Source: SHWC01 sp050173345
GTDB lineage: Bacteria; Pseudomonadota; Alphaproteobacteria; UBA828
Length of the DNA stretch: 64,000 nt
Direction of reading: 5' to 3'
Assembly (NCBI GenBank): GCA_050173345.1
Contig: JBFXKW010000013.1
Span: 1 to 64,000 of the forward strand
Positions 18,106-27,168 of the stretch are shown here, piece by piece. The notes under the pieces were generated by a model, which worked only from the letters and a program-made list of their open reading frames with translations, was not told the origin of the DNA and did no database searches. Positions within the stretch are counted from its first letter, which is position 1; every line of letters begins with the position of its first letter. Made by a program: the position numbers and the translations under genes.

Positions 18106-18744
18106 CTACGCCGCGAGCACCTTGCCCTTGAAGGCGCAGAGGTCGTTGACCACGCAGGCCGGGCAGTTCGGCTTGCGCGCGGTGCAGACATAGCGGCCGT
18201 GCAGGATCAGCCAGTGATGGGCGTGGCGCTTGTAGGCGTCCGGCACCACCTTGACGAGCTTGTCCTCGACCTCGCGCGGCGTCTTGCCGGGCGCGAGCCC
18301 GGTGCGGTTGGCGAGCCGGAAGACGTGGGTGTCGACCGCGATGGTGGGCTCGTCATAGAGCGTGTTGAGCATGATGTTGGCGGTCTTGCGCCCGACGCCG
18401 GGCAGGGCTTCGAGCGCCTCGCGGGTGCGCGGCACCTTGCCGCCATGCTGCTCCACCAGCGCCTTCGAGAGCGCCATGATGTTCTTGGCCTTCGCATTGT
18501 AGAGCCCGATCGTGCGGATGTGCTGCTTGAGCCCCGCCTCGCCGAGCTTGAGCATCTTCTCGGGCGAATCCGTCTTGTCGAACAGCTTCACGGTCGCCTT
18601 GTTGACGCCGGCATCGGTCGCCTGGGCCGAGAGCACCACCGCGACGAGCAGCGTATAGGGATTCTTGTAGGTGAGTTCGGTCGAAGGGTCCGGATTCCGC
18701 TCGGCAAGGCGGCGAAAGAACTCCTCGACGGCGGCACGCTTCAT
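18106..18744 (-). CDS. nth: Endonuclease III
   Basis: Nth is a bifunctional DNA glycosylase/AP lyase that removes oxidised pyrimidines in base-excision repair. The 212-residue protein (E. coli 211) shows the helix-hairpin-helix LPGVGRKTANIML with the catalytic Lys, the catalytic Asp in AVDTHVFRLANR, and a C-terminal iron-sulfur loop with spacing C-x6-C-x2-C-x5-C (CTARKPNCPACVVNDLC). ATG 18744 is favoured over a start 14 codons upstream because it lies 6 bases after a TATTGT hexamer and gives the family length. Confidence 0.95.
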   Translation of the reverse strand: MKRAAVEEFFRRLAERNPDPSTELTYKNPYTLLVAVVLSAQATDAGVNKATVKLFDKTDSPEKMLKLGEAGLKQHIRTIGLYNAKAKNIMALSKALVEQHGGKVPRTREALEALPGVGRKTANIMLNTLYDEPTIAVDTHVFRLANRTGLAPGKTPREVEDKLVKVVPDAYKRHAHHWLILHGRYVCTARKPNCPACVVNDLCAFKGKVLAA

Positions 18745-18750
18745 GCCCGC

Positions 18751-18756
18751 ACAATA
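18751..18756 (-). promoter_or_regulatory. -10 element of a putative leaderless nth promoter
   Basis: On the minus strand TATTGT (18751-18756) matches four of six bases of the -10 consensus and ends 6 bases before the nth ATG at 18744. The -35 is weak (TTCGCG with a 16-base spacer). No RBS precedes the ATG. Confidence 0.4.
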
Positions 18757-18789
18757 CCGCGTTTGCGCCGTGCGCGAATAGGGCAAGGC

Positions 18790-18818
18790 TTGGTTCGCGC
18801 AAAGGCGCCGGCTATCTT
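18790..18818 (+). promoter_or_regulatory. Promoter of the DUF2244 gene, probably leaderless
   Basis: TTGGTT (18790-18795), a 17-base spacer and TATCTT (18813-18818), followed by cccgcc and ATG 18825. Transcription would begin at the start codon itself. It is the best-matching example of this geometry in the window. Confidence 0.55.
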
Positions 18819-18824
18819 CCCGCC

Positions 18825-19325
18825 ATGAGCCCGTTGCCCGTCAGCGATGCGGGGTCAGCCCCCGCCTACCTGTTCGACGCGCTCTTGACGCCGAGCCGGT
18901 CGCTGCCGCGTGCCGGCTTCATCGCGGTGATGGCGGGGGTGACGCTCGTCTCGGTCGGGCTCGGCAGCTATTTCGTGCTGCACGGCGCCTGGCCGGTGTT
19001 CGGCTTCTTCGGGCTCGACGTGGCGCTGCTCTACCTCGCCTTCCGCCTCAGCTACCGCAGCGGCCGCTCCAGCGAGATCGTGCGCCTGACGCCGGAGAGC
19101 CTCCTGGTGCGGCGCACCGACAGCCGCGGCAAGGCGCGCGAATGGCGCTTCAACCCGTTCTGGGTGCGGGTCGAGATCGACGAGCCGGAAAGCCACGATG
19201 CGCGGCTCATGCTGACCTCGCACGGCGAGCGGCTCGAGATCGCGGCCTTCCTCTCGCCGGCCGAGCGGCTCGACTTCGCGGGCGCGCTGCGCGCCGCGCT
19301 GCAGGGCTGCCGGCGCAGCGGGTAG
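18825..19325 (+). CDS. DUF2244 integral membrane protein
   Basis: The 166-residue protein has two adjacent membrane helices (about residues 33-72) and a C-terminal cytoplasmic domain with the DUF2244 features WRFNPFWVRVEID and HGERLEIAAFLSPAERLDFAGALR. The family is widespread in alphaproteobacteria and is often found divergent from nth, as here. Function unknown. Confidence 0.8.
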   Translation: MSPLPVSDAGSAPAYLFDALLTPSRSLPRAGFIAVMAGVTLVSVGLGSYFVLHGAWPVFGFFGLDVALLYLAFRLSYRSGRSSEIVRLTPESLLVRRTDSRGKAREWRFNPFWVRVEIDEPESHDARLMLTSHGERLEIAAFLSPAERLDFAGALRAALQGCRRSG

Positions 19326-19344
19326 CGAGTCGGTTTTTCGTCCC

Positions 19345-19412
19345 CATCCTTCGACAAGCTCAGGATGAGGCCGAAAAACAAAGTCCTCATGCTGAGCTTG
19401 TCGAAGCATGAG
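19345..19412. repeat. Palindromic intergenic repeat, family B, copy 2
   Basis: CATCCTTCGACAAGCTCAGG (left) and CCTCATGCTGAGCTTGTCGA followed by AGCATGAG (right) are inverted complements around gccgaaaaacaaag. It lies between the convergent DUF2244 and dapB genes. Confidence 0.85.
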
Positions 19413-19443
19413 AGCAGACTGACAGACTGCCGGCGCGCCGCCC

Positions 19444-20259
19444 TCAACTGATCCCGACCACGTCCGCCATCGTGTAGAGGCCGGGCGGCCTGCCCTTGGC
19501 CCAGAGCGCCGCGCGCACCGCGCCGCGCGCGTAGATTTGCCGGCCGGCCGCCTTATGGGTAAGTTCGAGCCGCTCGCCGTCGGCCGCGAAGATCACGCTG
19601 TGGTCGCCCACCACGTCGCCGCCGCGCAGCGCCGCGAAGCCGATCGCGCCGCGTGCCCGCGCCCCGGTCATGCCGTCGCGCCCGTGCACCGCGACGTCCT
19701 CGAGCCGCACGTCGCGGCCGCGCGCCGCGGCGCGGCCGAGCCCGAGCGCGGTGCCTGACGGCGCGTCCACCTTGTGGCGGTGATGCATCTCGACGATCTC
19801 GATGTCGTAGTCCGGCCCGAGCACGCCCGCCACCTTCTCGGTCAGCGCCATCAGCAGCGTGACGCAGATGCTCATGTTGGGCGCCTGGACGATCGGGCAG
19901 CGCTTCGCAGCGGCGGCGATCGCGGCGAGCTGATCGGCGTCGTGCCCGGTGGTGCCGAGCACCAGGATCTTGCCGAAGCGCGCGGCGAGCGCGGCATGCT
20001 CGGCGCTGATCGCGGCCGCCGTGAAGTCGAGCACGGCGTCGGCCTCGGAGAACAGCCGCGCGGCATCGTCGCCAACCGCGACGCCGAGCCGGCCGATGCC
20101 CGCAAGCTCGCCGGCATCGCGGCCGATGGCCTCATGGCCGGGCGCCTCGCTCGCGCCGGCGAGCGAACAGCCCTCGGTCGCGGCCACCTCGCGCACCAGC
20201 ATGGCGCCCATGCGCCCGGCCGCGCCGGTGACGCCGATGAGAAGATCGGATGAAGCCAT
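19444..20259 (-). CDS. dapB: 4-hydroxy-tetrahydrodipicolinate reductase DapB
   Basis: DapB performs the NAD(P)H-dependent reduction in the lysine/diaminopimelate pathway. The 271-residue protein has the N-terminal Rossmann motif GVTGAAGRMGAMLV, LGTTGHDADQLAAI, and the active-site segment EMHHRHKVDAPSGTA, with the catalytic His and the Lys/Thr that hold the substrate. The start at 20259 has the purine run gaaaggggg upstream; a start 7 codons earlier is less likely. In many relatives dapB stands close to the dnaKJ locus. Confidence 0.93.
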   Translation of the reverse strand: MASSDLLIGVTGAAGRMGAMLVREVAATEGCSLAGASEAPGHEAIGRDAGELAGIGRLGVAVGDDAARLFSEADAVLDFTAAAISAEHAALAARFGKILVLGTTGHDADQLAAIAAAAKRCPIVQAPNMSICVTLLMALTEKVAGVLGPDYDIEIVEMHHRHKVDAPSGTALGLGRAAARGRDVRLEDVAVHGRDGMTGARARGAIGFAALRGGDVVGDHSVIFAADGERLELTHKAAGRQIYARGAVRAALWAKGRPPGLYTMADVVGIS

Positions 20260-20359
20260 GCCGCCCCCTTTCCCGCTCAAGCGAGGCGAAAGGGTAAGGG
20301 CTTAGGTGGGAAAGCGGAAGCGGGCTACGACGATGATGCGCGGCAGCGTTATCTCTCGA

Positions 20360-20487
20360 TCGTCATGCCCCGCGCAGGCGGGGCATCCAGGAATCCTTGG
20401 CAACCGCCATGCCGCCGCCCCTGGATGCCCCGATCAAGTCGGGGCATGACGAAGGAAGATGGCCCCCGCCTGCGCGGGGCATGACGC
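20360..20487. repeat. Palindromic intergenic repeat, family A, copy 3 with an extra arm
   Basis: The standard unit runs from TCGTCATGCCCCGCGCAGGC to CGGGGCATGACGA (20452). A further half unit CCGCCTGCGCGGGGCATGAC follows at about 20466-20485, so the right arm has been added a second time. It sits between dapB and dnaJ. Confidence 0.8.
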
Positions 20488-20498
20488 GGAAAGATGCG

Positions 20499-21650
20499 TC
20501 ACTCCTTCAGATCCTGCCAGAACTCCTTCATGCGGGCGAAGAAGCCTTCGGATTCCGGGCTGGTCGAACGGGTGCCGGCCTTGTTGAACTCCTCCAGCAG
20601 CTCGCGCTGGCGCTTGTTGAGGTTGACCGGCGTCTCGACCTTGACCTCGACGTAGAGGTCGCCCTGGCCGGCGCCGCGCAGCGCCGGCATGCCCTTGCCG
20701 CGCAGCCTGAACTGATGGCCCGACTGGGTGCCGGCCGGCACGGTGATGCGGGCACGGCCGCCCTCGAGCGCGGGCACCTCGACCGCGCCGCCGAGCGCCG
20801 CCGTGGTCATCGGGATCGGCACCCGGCAATAGAGGTTGAGCCCGTCGCGCTTGAAGAGGGGGTTCGGCTTGACGGTGAGGAAGATGTAGAGGTCGCCGGG
20901 CGGCGCGCCGCGCAGGCCCGCCTCGCCCTCGTCCGCGAGGCGGATGCGGGTGCCGCTCTCGACGCCCGGCGGGATGTCCACCGAGAGGTGCTTCTCCTTC
21001 TGCACGCGGCCCTGGCCGCGGCAGATCTCGCACGGGTTCGCGATGATCTCGCCGGCGCCCTGGCAGGTCGGGCAGGTGCGCTCGATGGTGAAGAAGCCCT
21101 GCTGGGCGCGCACCTTGCCGACGCCGCCGCAGGTCGCGCAGGTCTCGGGCTTGGCGCCGGCCTTGGCGCCGCTGCCCTTGCAGGTCTCGCAGGCGACCGA
21201 GGTGGGCACGCGGATGCGCACCTTCTTGCCGGCAAACGCCTCCTGCAGCGAGATTTCGAGGTTGTAGCGCAGGTCCGCGCCGCGCGCCGGGCCACGCCGG
21301 CCGCCGCCGCCGCGCCGCTGGCCCATGAACTCGCCGAACAGGTCGTCGAACACGTCGGCGAAGCTCGAGCGGAAGTCGCCGCCGAAGCCGAAGCCGCCAG
21401 GGCCGCCGCCGGCCGCCGCGCCGGCCTCGAAGGCGGCATGGCCCACATTGTCGTACTGCGCGCGCTTGTCCTTGTCGGAAAGGACGGCATAGGCCTCGCC
21501 GACCTCCTTGAAGCTCTGCTCCGCCGCCTTGTCACCCGGATTGCGGTCCGGGTGATACTTCATCGCGAGCTTGCGGTAGGCCTTCTTGACGTCTTCGAGG
21601 CTGGCGTCGCGCGAGACGCCGAGCCGCTCGTAATAGTCCTTGCTCGCCAT
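20499..21650 (-). CDS. dnaJ: Chaperone protein DnaJ (Hsp40)
   Basis: DnaJ delivers unfolded proteins to DnaK and stimulates its ATPase. The 383 residues comprise the J domain with HPD (YHPDRNPGD), a Gly-rich linker (GAAAGGGPGGFGFGG), four CxxCxGxG zinc motifs (CETCKGSG, CATCGGVG, CPTCQGAG, CEICRGQG) and two C-terminal substrate-binding domains. It follows dnaK by 95 bases, in which a strong hairpin lies, so its level is probably set below that of dnaK. Confidence 0.97.
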   Translation of the reverse strand: MASKDYYERLGVSRDASLEDVKKAYRKLAMKYHPDRNPGDKAAEQSFKEVGEAYAVLSDKDKRAQYDNVGHAAFEAGAAAGGGPGGFGFGGDFRSSFADVFDDLFGEFMGQRRGGGGRRGPARGADLRYNLEISLQEAFAGKKVRIRVPTSVACETCKGSGAKAGAKPETCATCGGVGKVRAQQGFFTIERTCPTCQGAGEIIANPCEICRGQGRVQKEKHLSVDIPPGVESGTRIRLADEGEAGLRGAPPGDLYIFLTVKPNPLFKRDGLNLYCRVPIPMTTAALGGAVEVPALEGGRARITVPAGTQSGHQFRLRGKGMPALRGAGQGDLYVEVKVETPVNLNKRQRELLEEFNKAGTRSTSPESEGFFARMKEFWQDLKE

Positions 21651-21680
21651 GATCGAGCGCCTCCGGGCCTAGAGATGGGA

Positions 21681-21711
21681 CCGGGCGGCGCGCGATCCGC
21701 GTGCCGCCCGG
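21681..21711 (-). terminator. Hairpin between dnaK and dnaJ
   Basis: Fourteen-base arms CCGGGCGGCGCGCG (21681-21694) and CGCGTGCCGCCCGG (21698-21711) pair with one mismatch around a 3-base loop. There is no T tract. It may partly attenuate dnaJ transcription or protect the 3' end of dnaK mRNA. Confidence 0.5.
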
Positions 21712-21745
21712 CATCGTTCCCGCATCGGGGAAGCGACGCCCCGCC

Positions 21746-23692
<1,947 letters not shown>

Positions 23693-23799
23693 GTTACCCT
23701 ACCTTCCAGCAGGCCCGGGGCGGCCACGAACGGCACCGCCCCTGCCCCCAATGGGTCTCGCTCCGCGCTGAATGCGCGGGTTTTTACATCCGTCGCCAT

Positions 23800-23828
23800 A
23801 TATTGGGGGCGGATTCGCCTCTCGCAAG
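23800..23828 (-). promoter_or_regulatory. Putative RpoH (sigma-32) promoter of dnaK
   Basis: On the minus strand CTTG (23825-23828), 18 bases, then CCAATAT (23800-23806) agrees with the alphaproteobacterial heat-shock promoter, CTTG-N17/18-CCTATAT, in all but one -10 base. The predicted leader is about 100 bases. Confidence 0.6.
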
Positions 23829-23862
23829 GTGATCCGCCGCCCGGAAACCGCTGGTTCACGGC

Positions 23863-24477
23863 TCAGGCGCTGGTATCGAGCCGGCCGCCGCGGGAATCCG
23901 CCTCGGCCTCGCCCGCGCCGCCCGCGGCCTTGGCGACCGTGACCATGGCCGGGCGCAGCAGCCGGCCCGCCACCGTATAGCCGACCTGGAGCACCTGCAC
24001 CACGGTGCCCGGCGGATGGTCGTCGGTCGGCACTTCGAGCATGGCCTGGTGCAGATTGGGGTCGAAACGCTGGCCCTCGGCCTCGATCTGCTTGACGCCG
24101 TGGCGCTCGAGGACGGCCGCAAGCTCCTTCCGGGTCATGGCGACGCCCTCGTGCAGGGCGGCCAGGCGCGCGTCTTCCTGCAGCGCGTCGCCCGGCACGC
24201 TCGCGAGCGCCCGCTCCAGGTTGTCGGCGACGCTCAGGCAATCCCGCGCGAAGCCCGAGACCGCGAACCTGGAGGCGTCCTCGACCTCCTTGCGGGCGCG
24301 GCGGCGCGTGTTCTCGAGCTCGGCCAGCGCGCGCAATAACTGATCCTTTACCTTGGCGAGCTCCCCGGCCTGCGCCGCCTCGCCATCCTCCGGCGCGGGC
24401 GCGGCGGGCGCCTCGGCGGCAGCCTCGTCGTTGGCCGGGGACGGCTCGTCACCGCCTGTGCGTGGATCGTCGATCAT
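23863..24477 (-). CDS. grpE: Nucleotide exchange factor GrpE
   Basis: GrpE releases ADP from DnaK. The 204 residues have an acidic, Ala-rich N-terminal tail, a long dimerising helix (KVKDQLLRALAELENTRRRARKEVEDA) and the C-terminal beta domain with the signature FDPNLHQAMLEVPTDDHPPGTVVQVLQVGY. It lies 45 bases downstream of hrcA and is likely co-transcribed with it. Confidence 0.96.
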   Translation of the reverse strand: MIDDPRTGGDEPSPANDEAAAEAPAAPAPEDGEAAQAGELAKVKDQLLRALAELENTRRRARKEVEDASRFAVSGFARDCLSVADNLERALASVPGDALQEDARLAALHEGVAMTRKELAAVLERHGVKQIEAEGQRFDPNLHQAMLEVPTDDHPPGTVVQVLQVGYTVAGRLLRPAMVTVAKAAGGAGEAEADSRGGRLDTSA

Positions 24478-24522
24478 GGCGTTCCTCTGATGTGCAGGCC
24501 CGTTGTCGCAGCTATCGGACGG

Positions 24523-25560
24523 CTAGCTCAAGAGCCGTCCGATGATTTCCGCGGTGTGGCTGACCATGGGGATGATGCGGGCATAGTTGAGGCGGGTCGG
24601 GCCGACCACGCCGATTGCGCCCACGAAGCGCGTGCCGTTGCTGCGGAACGGCGAGACGATGAGCGAGCACTCGGTGTTGCCGAACAGCTTGCTCTCGGCG
24701 CCGATGAAGATCTTCACGCCGTCCGCGTCGCGCGTGCTTTCGAGCAAGGAGACGAGTCCGGTCTTGGATTCGAGCGTCTCGTAGAGCGCGCGGATGCGCT
24801 CCAGGTCCTCGGCGACCGTCACGTCGTCGAGCAGCTTGGCCTGGCCGCGCACGATCAGCGCACCGTGGCGCTCGGCCTCGCCCGACCAGGTGGCGATGCC
24901 GGCCTCGACCACCTTGGCGGCGAGCGCGTCGAGCTGGGCGCGCTTGCTCTCGACCTCGGCGCGGATTTCGCCGAGCGCCTCGGCAAGCGTGCGGCCGGCG
25001 AGCCGTGCGTTCAGGTAGTTGGTCGCCTCGATCAGGTGCGACTGGGTCATGCCGGACGGCACGTCGATCACCCGGTTCTCGACGATGCCGCTCTCCATCA
25101 CCATGACGACGAGCGCGCGCCCCGGCCCGAGGCTGACGAACTCGACCTGGCGGAACGGCAGGTCGGTCTTCGGCGCGAGCACCAGGCTCGCGCAGTGCGA
25201 GAGGCCCGAGAGCGTGTCGCTCGCCTCGGTCAGAAGCTCGTCGAGCGTGCGCCCTGCGGCCTGGCACTTGCCGTCGATCGAGGCGCGCTCCGCCTCGGTC
25301 AGTTCGCCGAGTTCGAGCAGGCCGTCGACGAAGAGCCGAAGGCCGAGCTGGGTCGGCAGCCGGCCCGCCGAGGTGTGCGGCGCGTAGAGCAGCCCGGCAT
25401 CCTCGAGGTCGGCCATCACGTTGCGGATCGTCGCCGGCGAGAGCGGCGTGGTGAGCCGGCGCGAGAGCGTGCGCGAGCCGACCGGCTGGCCGGTCTCCAT
25501 ATAGGTCTCGACGACCCGCCGCAGCACGTCGCGAGAGCGTTCGTTGAGGTCGTGGCTCAT
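24523..25560 (-). CDS. hrcA: Heat-inducible transcription repressor HrcA
   Basis: HrcA represses chaperonin genes by binding CIRCE (a TTAGCACTC-type inverted repeat) with GroEL as co-regulator. The 345-residue protein starts MSHDLNERSRDVL, has the N-terminal winged helix (GSRTLSRRLTTPLSPATIRNVMADLE) and ends with the GAF-like domain segments SLIVSPF and GAIGVVGPTRLNYARIIPMV. The frame stays open far upstream into rph, but the start at 25560 matches the family. I found no CIRCE element near hrcA, dnaK or grpE, so its target is presumably a groESL operon elsewhere. Confidence 0.95.
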   Translation of the reverse strand: MSHDLNERSRDVLRRVVETYMETGQPVGSRTLSRRLTTPLSPATIRNVMADLEDAGLLYAPHTSAGRLPTQLGLRLFVDGLLELGELTEAERASIDGKCQAAGRTLDELLTEASDTLSGLSHCASLVLAPKTDLPFRQVEFVSLGPGRALVVMVMESGIVENRVIDVPSGMTQSHLIEATNYLNARLAGRTLAEALGEIRAEVESKRAQLDALAAKVVEAGIATWSGEAERHGALIVRGQAKLLDDVTVAEDLERIRALYETLESKTGLVSLLESTRDADGVKIFIGAESKLFGNTECSLIVSPFRSNGTRFVGAIGVVGPTRLNYARIIPMVSHTAEIIGRLLS

Positions 25561-25623
25561 CCGATGATGGTGCTTTGCCGGCGCCCGGACGGCGATTGGC
25601 GCCGCCCGTGAGAACGCAAGGGG

Positions 25624-25652
25624 AATGTAGTAACGGGCCCCGAGAGCGTCAA
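25624..25652 (-). promoter_or_regulatory. Sigma-70-type promoter of hrcA-grpE
   Basis: On the minus strand TTGACG (25647-25652), a 17-base spacer and TACATT (25624-25629) give a near-consensus housekeeping promoter, with a leader of about 57 bases before hrcA. Confidence 0.6.
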
Positions 25653-25654
25653 CG

Positions 25655-25683
25655 TTGCGGCCGGGAGACGGGCCGGCTAGGTT
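25655..25683 (+). promoter_or_regulatory. Putative promoter of rph
   Basis: TTGCGG (25655-25660), 17 bases, TAGGTT (25678-25683). The predicted start is about 23 bases before the rph ATG. It lies directly next to the hrcA promoter on the other strand. Confidence 0.45.
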
Positions 25684-25713
25684 CCGCCCATCGGCAACCT
25701 CGGAAACCTCCCC

Positions 25714-26436
25714 ATGCGAGCGAACGGACGCGGCGCCGACGAATTGCGCGCCGTCAGCCTCGAAATCGGCTTCAACAAGCACGCCGAGGGCTCCTGCCTG
25801 GTCGGCTTCGGCGATACCCGGGTGATCTGCACCGCGAGCGTCGAGGAGCGCGTGCCGCCCTTCCTGCGCAATAGCGGGCGCGGCTGGGTGACCGGCGAGT
25901 ACGGCATGCTGCCGCGCTCGACCGGCTCGCGCACCGACCGCGAGGCGGCGCGCGGCAGGCAGGGCGGCCGCACCCAGGAGATCCAGCGCCTGATCGGCCG
26001 TTCCCTGCGTGCCGTGACCGACCTCACGGCGCTTGGCGAGCGCCAGATCATCCTCGATTGCGACGTCATCCAGGCCGATGGCGGCACGCGCACCGCGGCG
26101 ATCACCGGCGCCTATGTCGCGCTCCATCTGGCGCTCGACGGGCTGGTCAGGCGGGGCGTGCTCGCCAGCCTGCCGCTGACCGACCAGGTCGCCGCGGTCT
26201 CCTGCGGCTTGGTCGCGGGCGAGGCGGTGCTCGACCTCGACTATGTCGAGGATTCCTCGGCCGAGGCCGACGCCAATTTCGTCATGACCCGCGCGGGCGC
26301 GATCATCGAGGTGCAGGGCACCGCCGAGAAGGCGCCGTTCAGCGAGGCCCGGTTCCTCGACCTGCTCGGACTCGCGCGGCAAGGCGTTACCACGCTCACC
26401 GCCCTGCAGCGCAAGGCGCTCGGCCTGGAGGGGTAG
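25714..26436 (+). CDS. rph: Ribonuclease PH
   Basis: RNase PH is a phosphorolytic 3'-5' exonuclease that trims tRNA precursors. The 240-residue protein (family about 238) contains the start-domain NKHAEGSCLVGFGDTRVICTASVEE pattern, the phosphate- and RNA-binding RGRQGGRTQEIQRLIGRSLRA and the active-site DCDVIQADGGTRTAAITGAYVA. It heads the rph-rdgB-hemW series, opposite hrcA, an order common in alphaproteobacteria. Confidence 0.96.
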   Translation: MRANGRGADELRAVSLEIGFNKHAEGSCLVGFGDTRVICTASVEERVPPFLRNSGRGWVTGEYGMLPRSTGSRTDREAARGRQGGRTQEIQRLIGRSLRAVTDLTALGERQIILDCDVIQADGGTRTAAITGAYVALHLALDGLVRRGVLASLPLTDQVAAVSCGLVAGEAVLDLDYVEDSSAEADANFVMTRAGAIIEVQGTAEKAPFSEARFLDLLGLARQGVTTLTALQRKALGLEG

Positions 26437-26464
26437 GCCCGCAATGGCACCACCTTCCCTTCCT

Positions 26465-26542
26465 TCGTCATGCCCGGGCTTGACCCGGGCATCCAGGCTT
26501 CTTCCGGAAGCTGGATTGCCGGGTCAAGCCCGGCAATGACGA
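26465..26542. repeat. Palindromic intergenic repeat, family A, copy 4, overlapping the rdgB start
   Basis: TCGTCATGCCCGGGCTTGAC at the left and GGGTCAAGCCCGGCAATGAC-GA at the right. The conserved AATGACGA end includes the ATG (26536) that best fits as the rdgB start codon, so the repeat reaches into the coding sequence. Confidence 0.85.
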
Positions 26543-27168
26543 CGAGGGAAGGTGCACGGCACTTCGAGGGCGGGCGGCTCGTCATCGCGAGCCACAATCC
26601 GGGCAAGGTGCGCGAGATCGCCGCGCTGCTCGCGCCGTACCGGATCGAGGTGGTCTCGGCCGGCACGCTCGGCCTGCCCGAGCCCGAGGAGACCGGGGCA
26701 AGCTTCGTCGAGAACGCCGCCCTCAAGGCGAAGGCGGCGGCTATTGATGCTAGGTTACCCGCGCTCGCCGACGATTCCGGCCTCGTGGTGCCCGCGCTCG
26801 ACGGCGCGCCCGGCATTTATTCGGCACGCTGGGCCGGGCCGGCCAAGGATTTCGGCGTCGCCATGAGCCGCGTCGAGGCGGAGCTTCGCGCGCGCGGGCT
26901 TGAGCCGGAGGGCCAGCCCGCCCATTTCGTCTGTGCGCTCGCGCTCGCCTGGCCCGACGGCCGCTGCGAGAATTTCGAGGGCATCGTGCGCGGCCATCTG
27001 TTGTTCCCGCCGCGCGGCACGCAGGGCTTCGGCTATGACCCGATCTTCGTGGCGGACGGCCATGACATCACGTTCGGCGAGATGGCGCCGGCCGCGAAGC
27101 ACGCGATCAGCCACCGCGCGCGCGCCTTCGCGCTCTTGATCGAGGCCTGCTTTGCCGACGGGCCCTGA
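26536..27168 (+). CDS. rdgB: XTP/dITP diphosphatase (RdgB/HAM1)
   Basis: RdgB hydrolyses non-canonical purine triphosphates (ITP, dITP, XTP) to keep them out of nucleic acids. The 210-residue form has VIASHNPGKVREI with the substrate-binding SHN-GK, PEPEETGASFVENAALKA, the metal-binding LADDSGLVV and FGYDPIFV. The frame is open back to 26470, but the additional 22 residues would be encoded by the intergenic repeat; the in-frame ATG 26536 at the repeat end is the first sensible start. The residues between it and RLVIASHN (TTREGARHFEGG) are atypical for the family. Confidence 0.93.
   Translation: MTTREGARHFEGGRLVIASHNPGKVREIAALLAPYRIEVVSAGTLGLPEPEETGASFVENAALKAKAAAIDARLPALADDSGLVVPALDGAPGIYSARWAGPAKDFGVAMSRVEAELRARGLEPEGQPAHFVCALALAWPDGRCENFEGIVRGHLLFPPRGTQGFGYDPIFVADGHDITFGEMAPAAKHAISHRARAFALLIEACFADGP

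Noticed and set aside
25561..25713. A CIRCE element in the hrcA-rph gap
   Set aside because: No TTAGCACTC or GAGTGCTAA-like half-site is present in the gap on either strand.
25561..26382. Upstream extension of hrcA by about 270 codons
   Set aside because: It lies over rph on the opposite strand, lacks any family similarity, and the family N-terminus is found at 25560.
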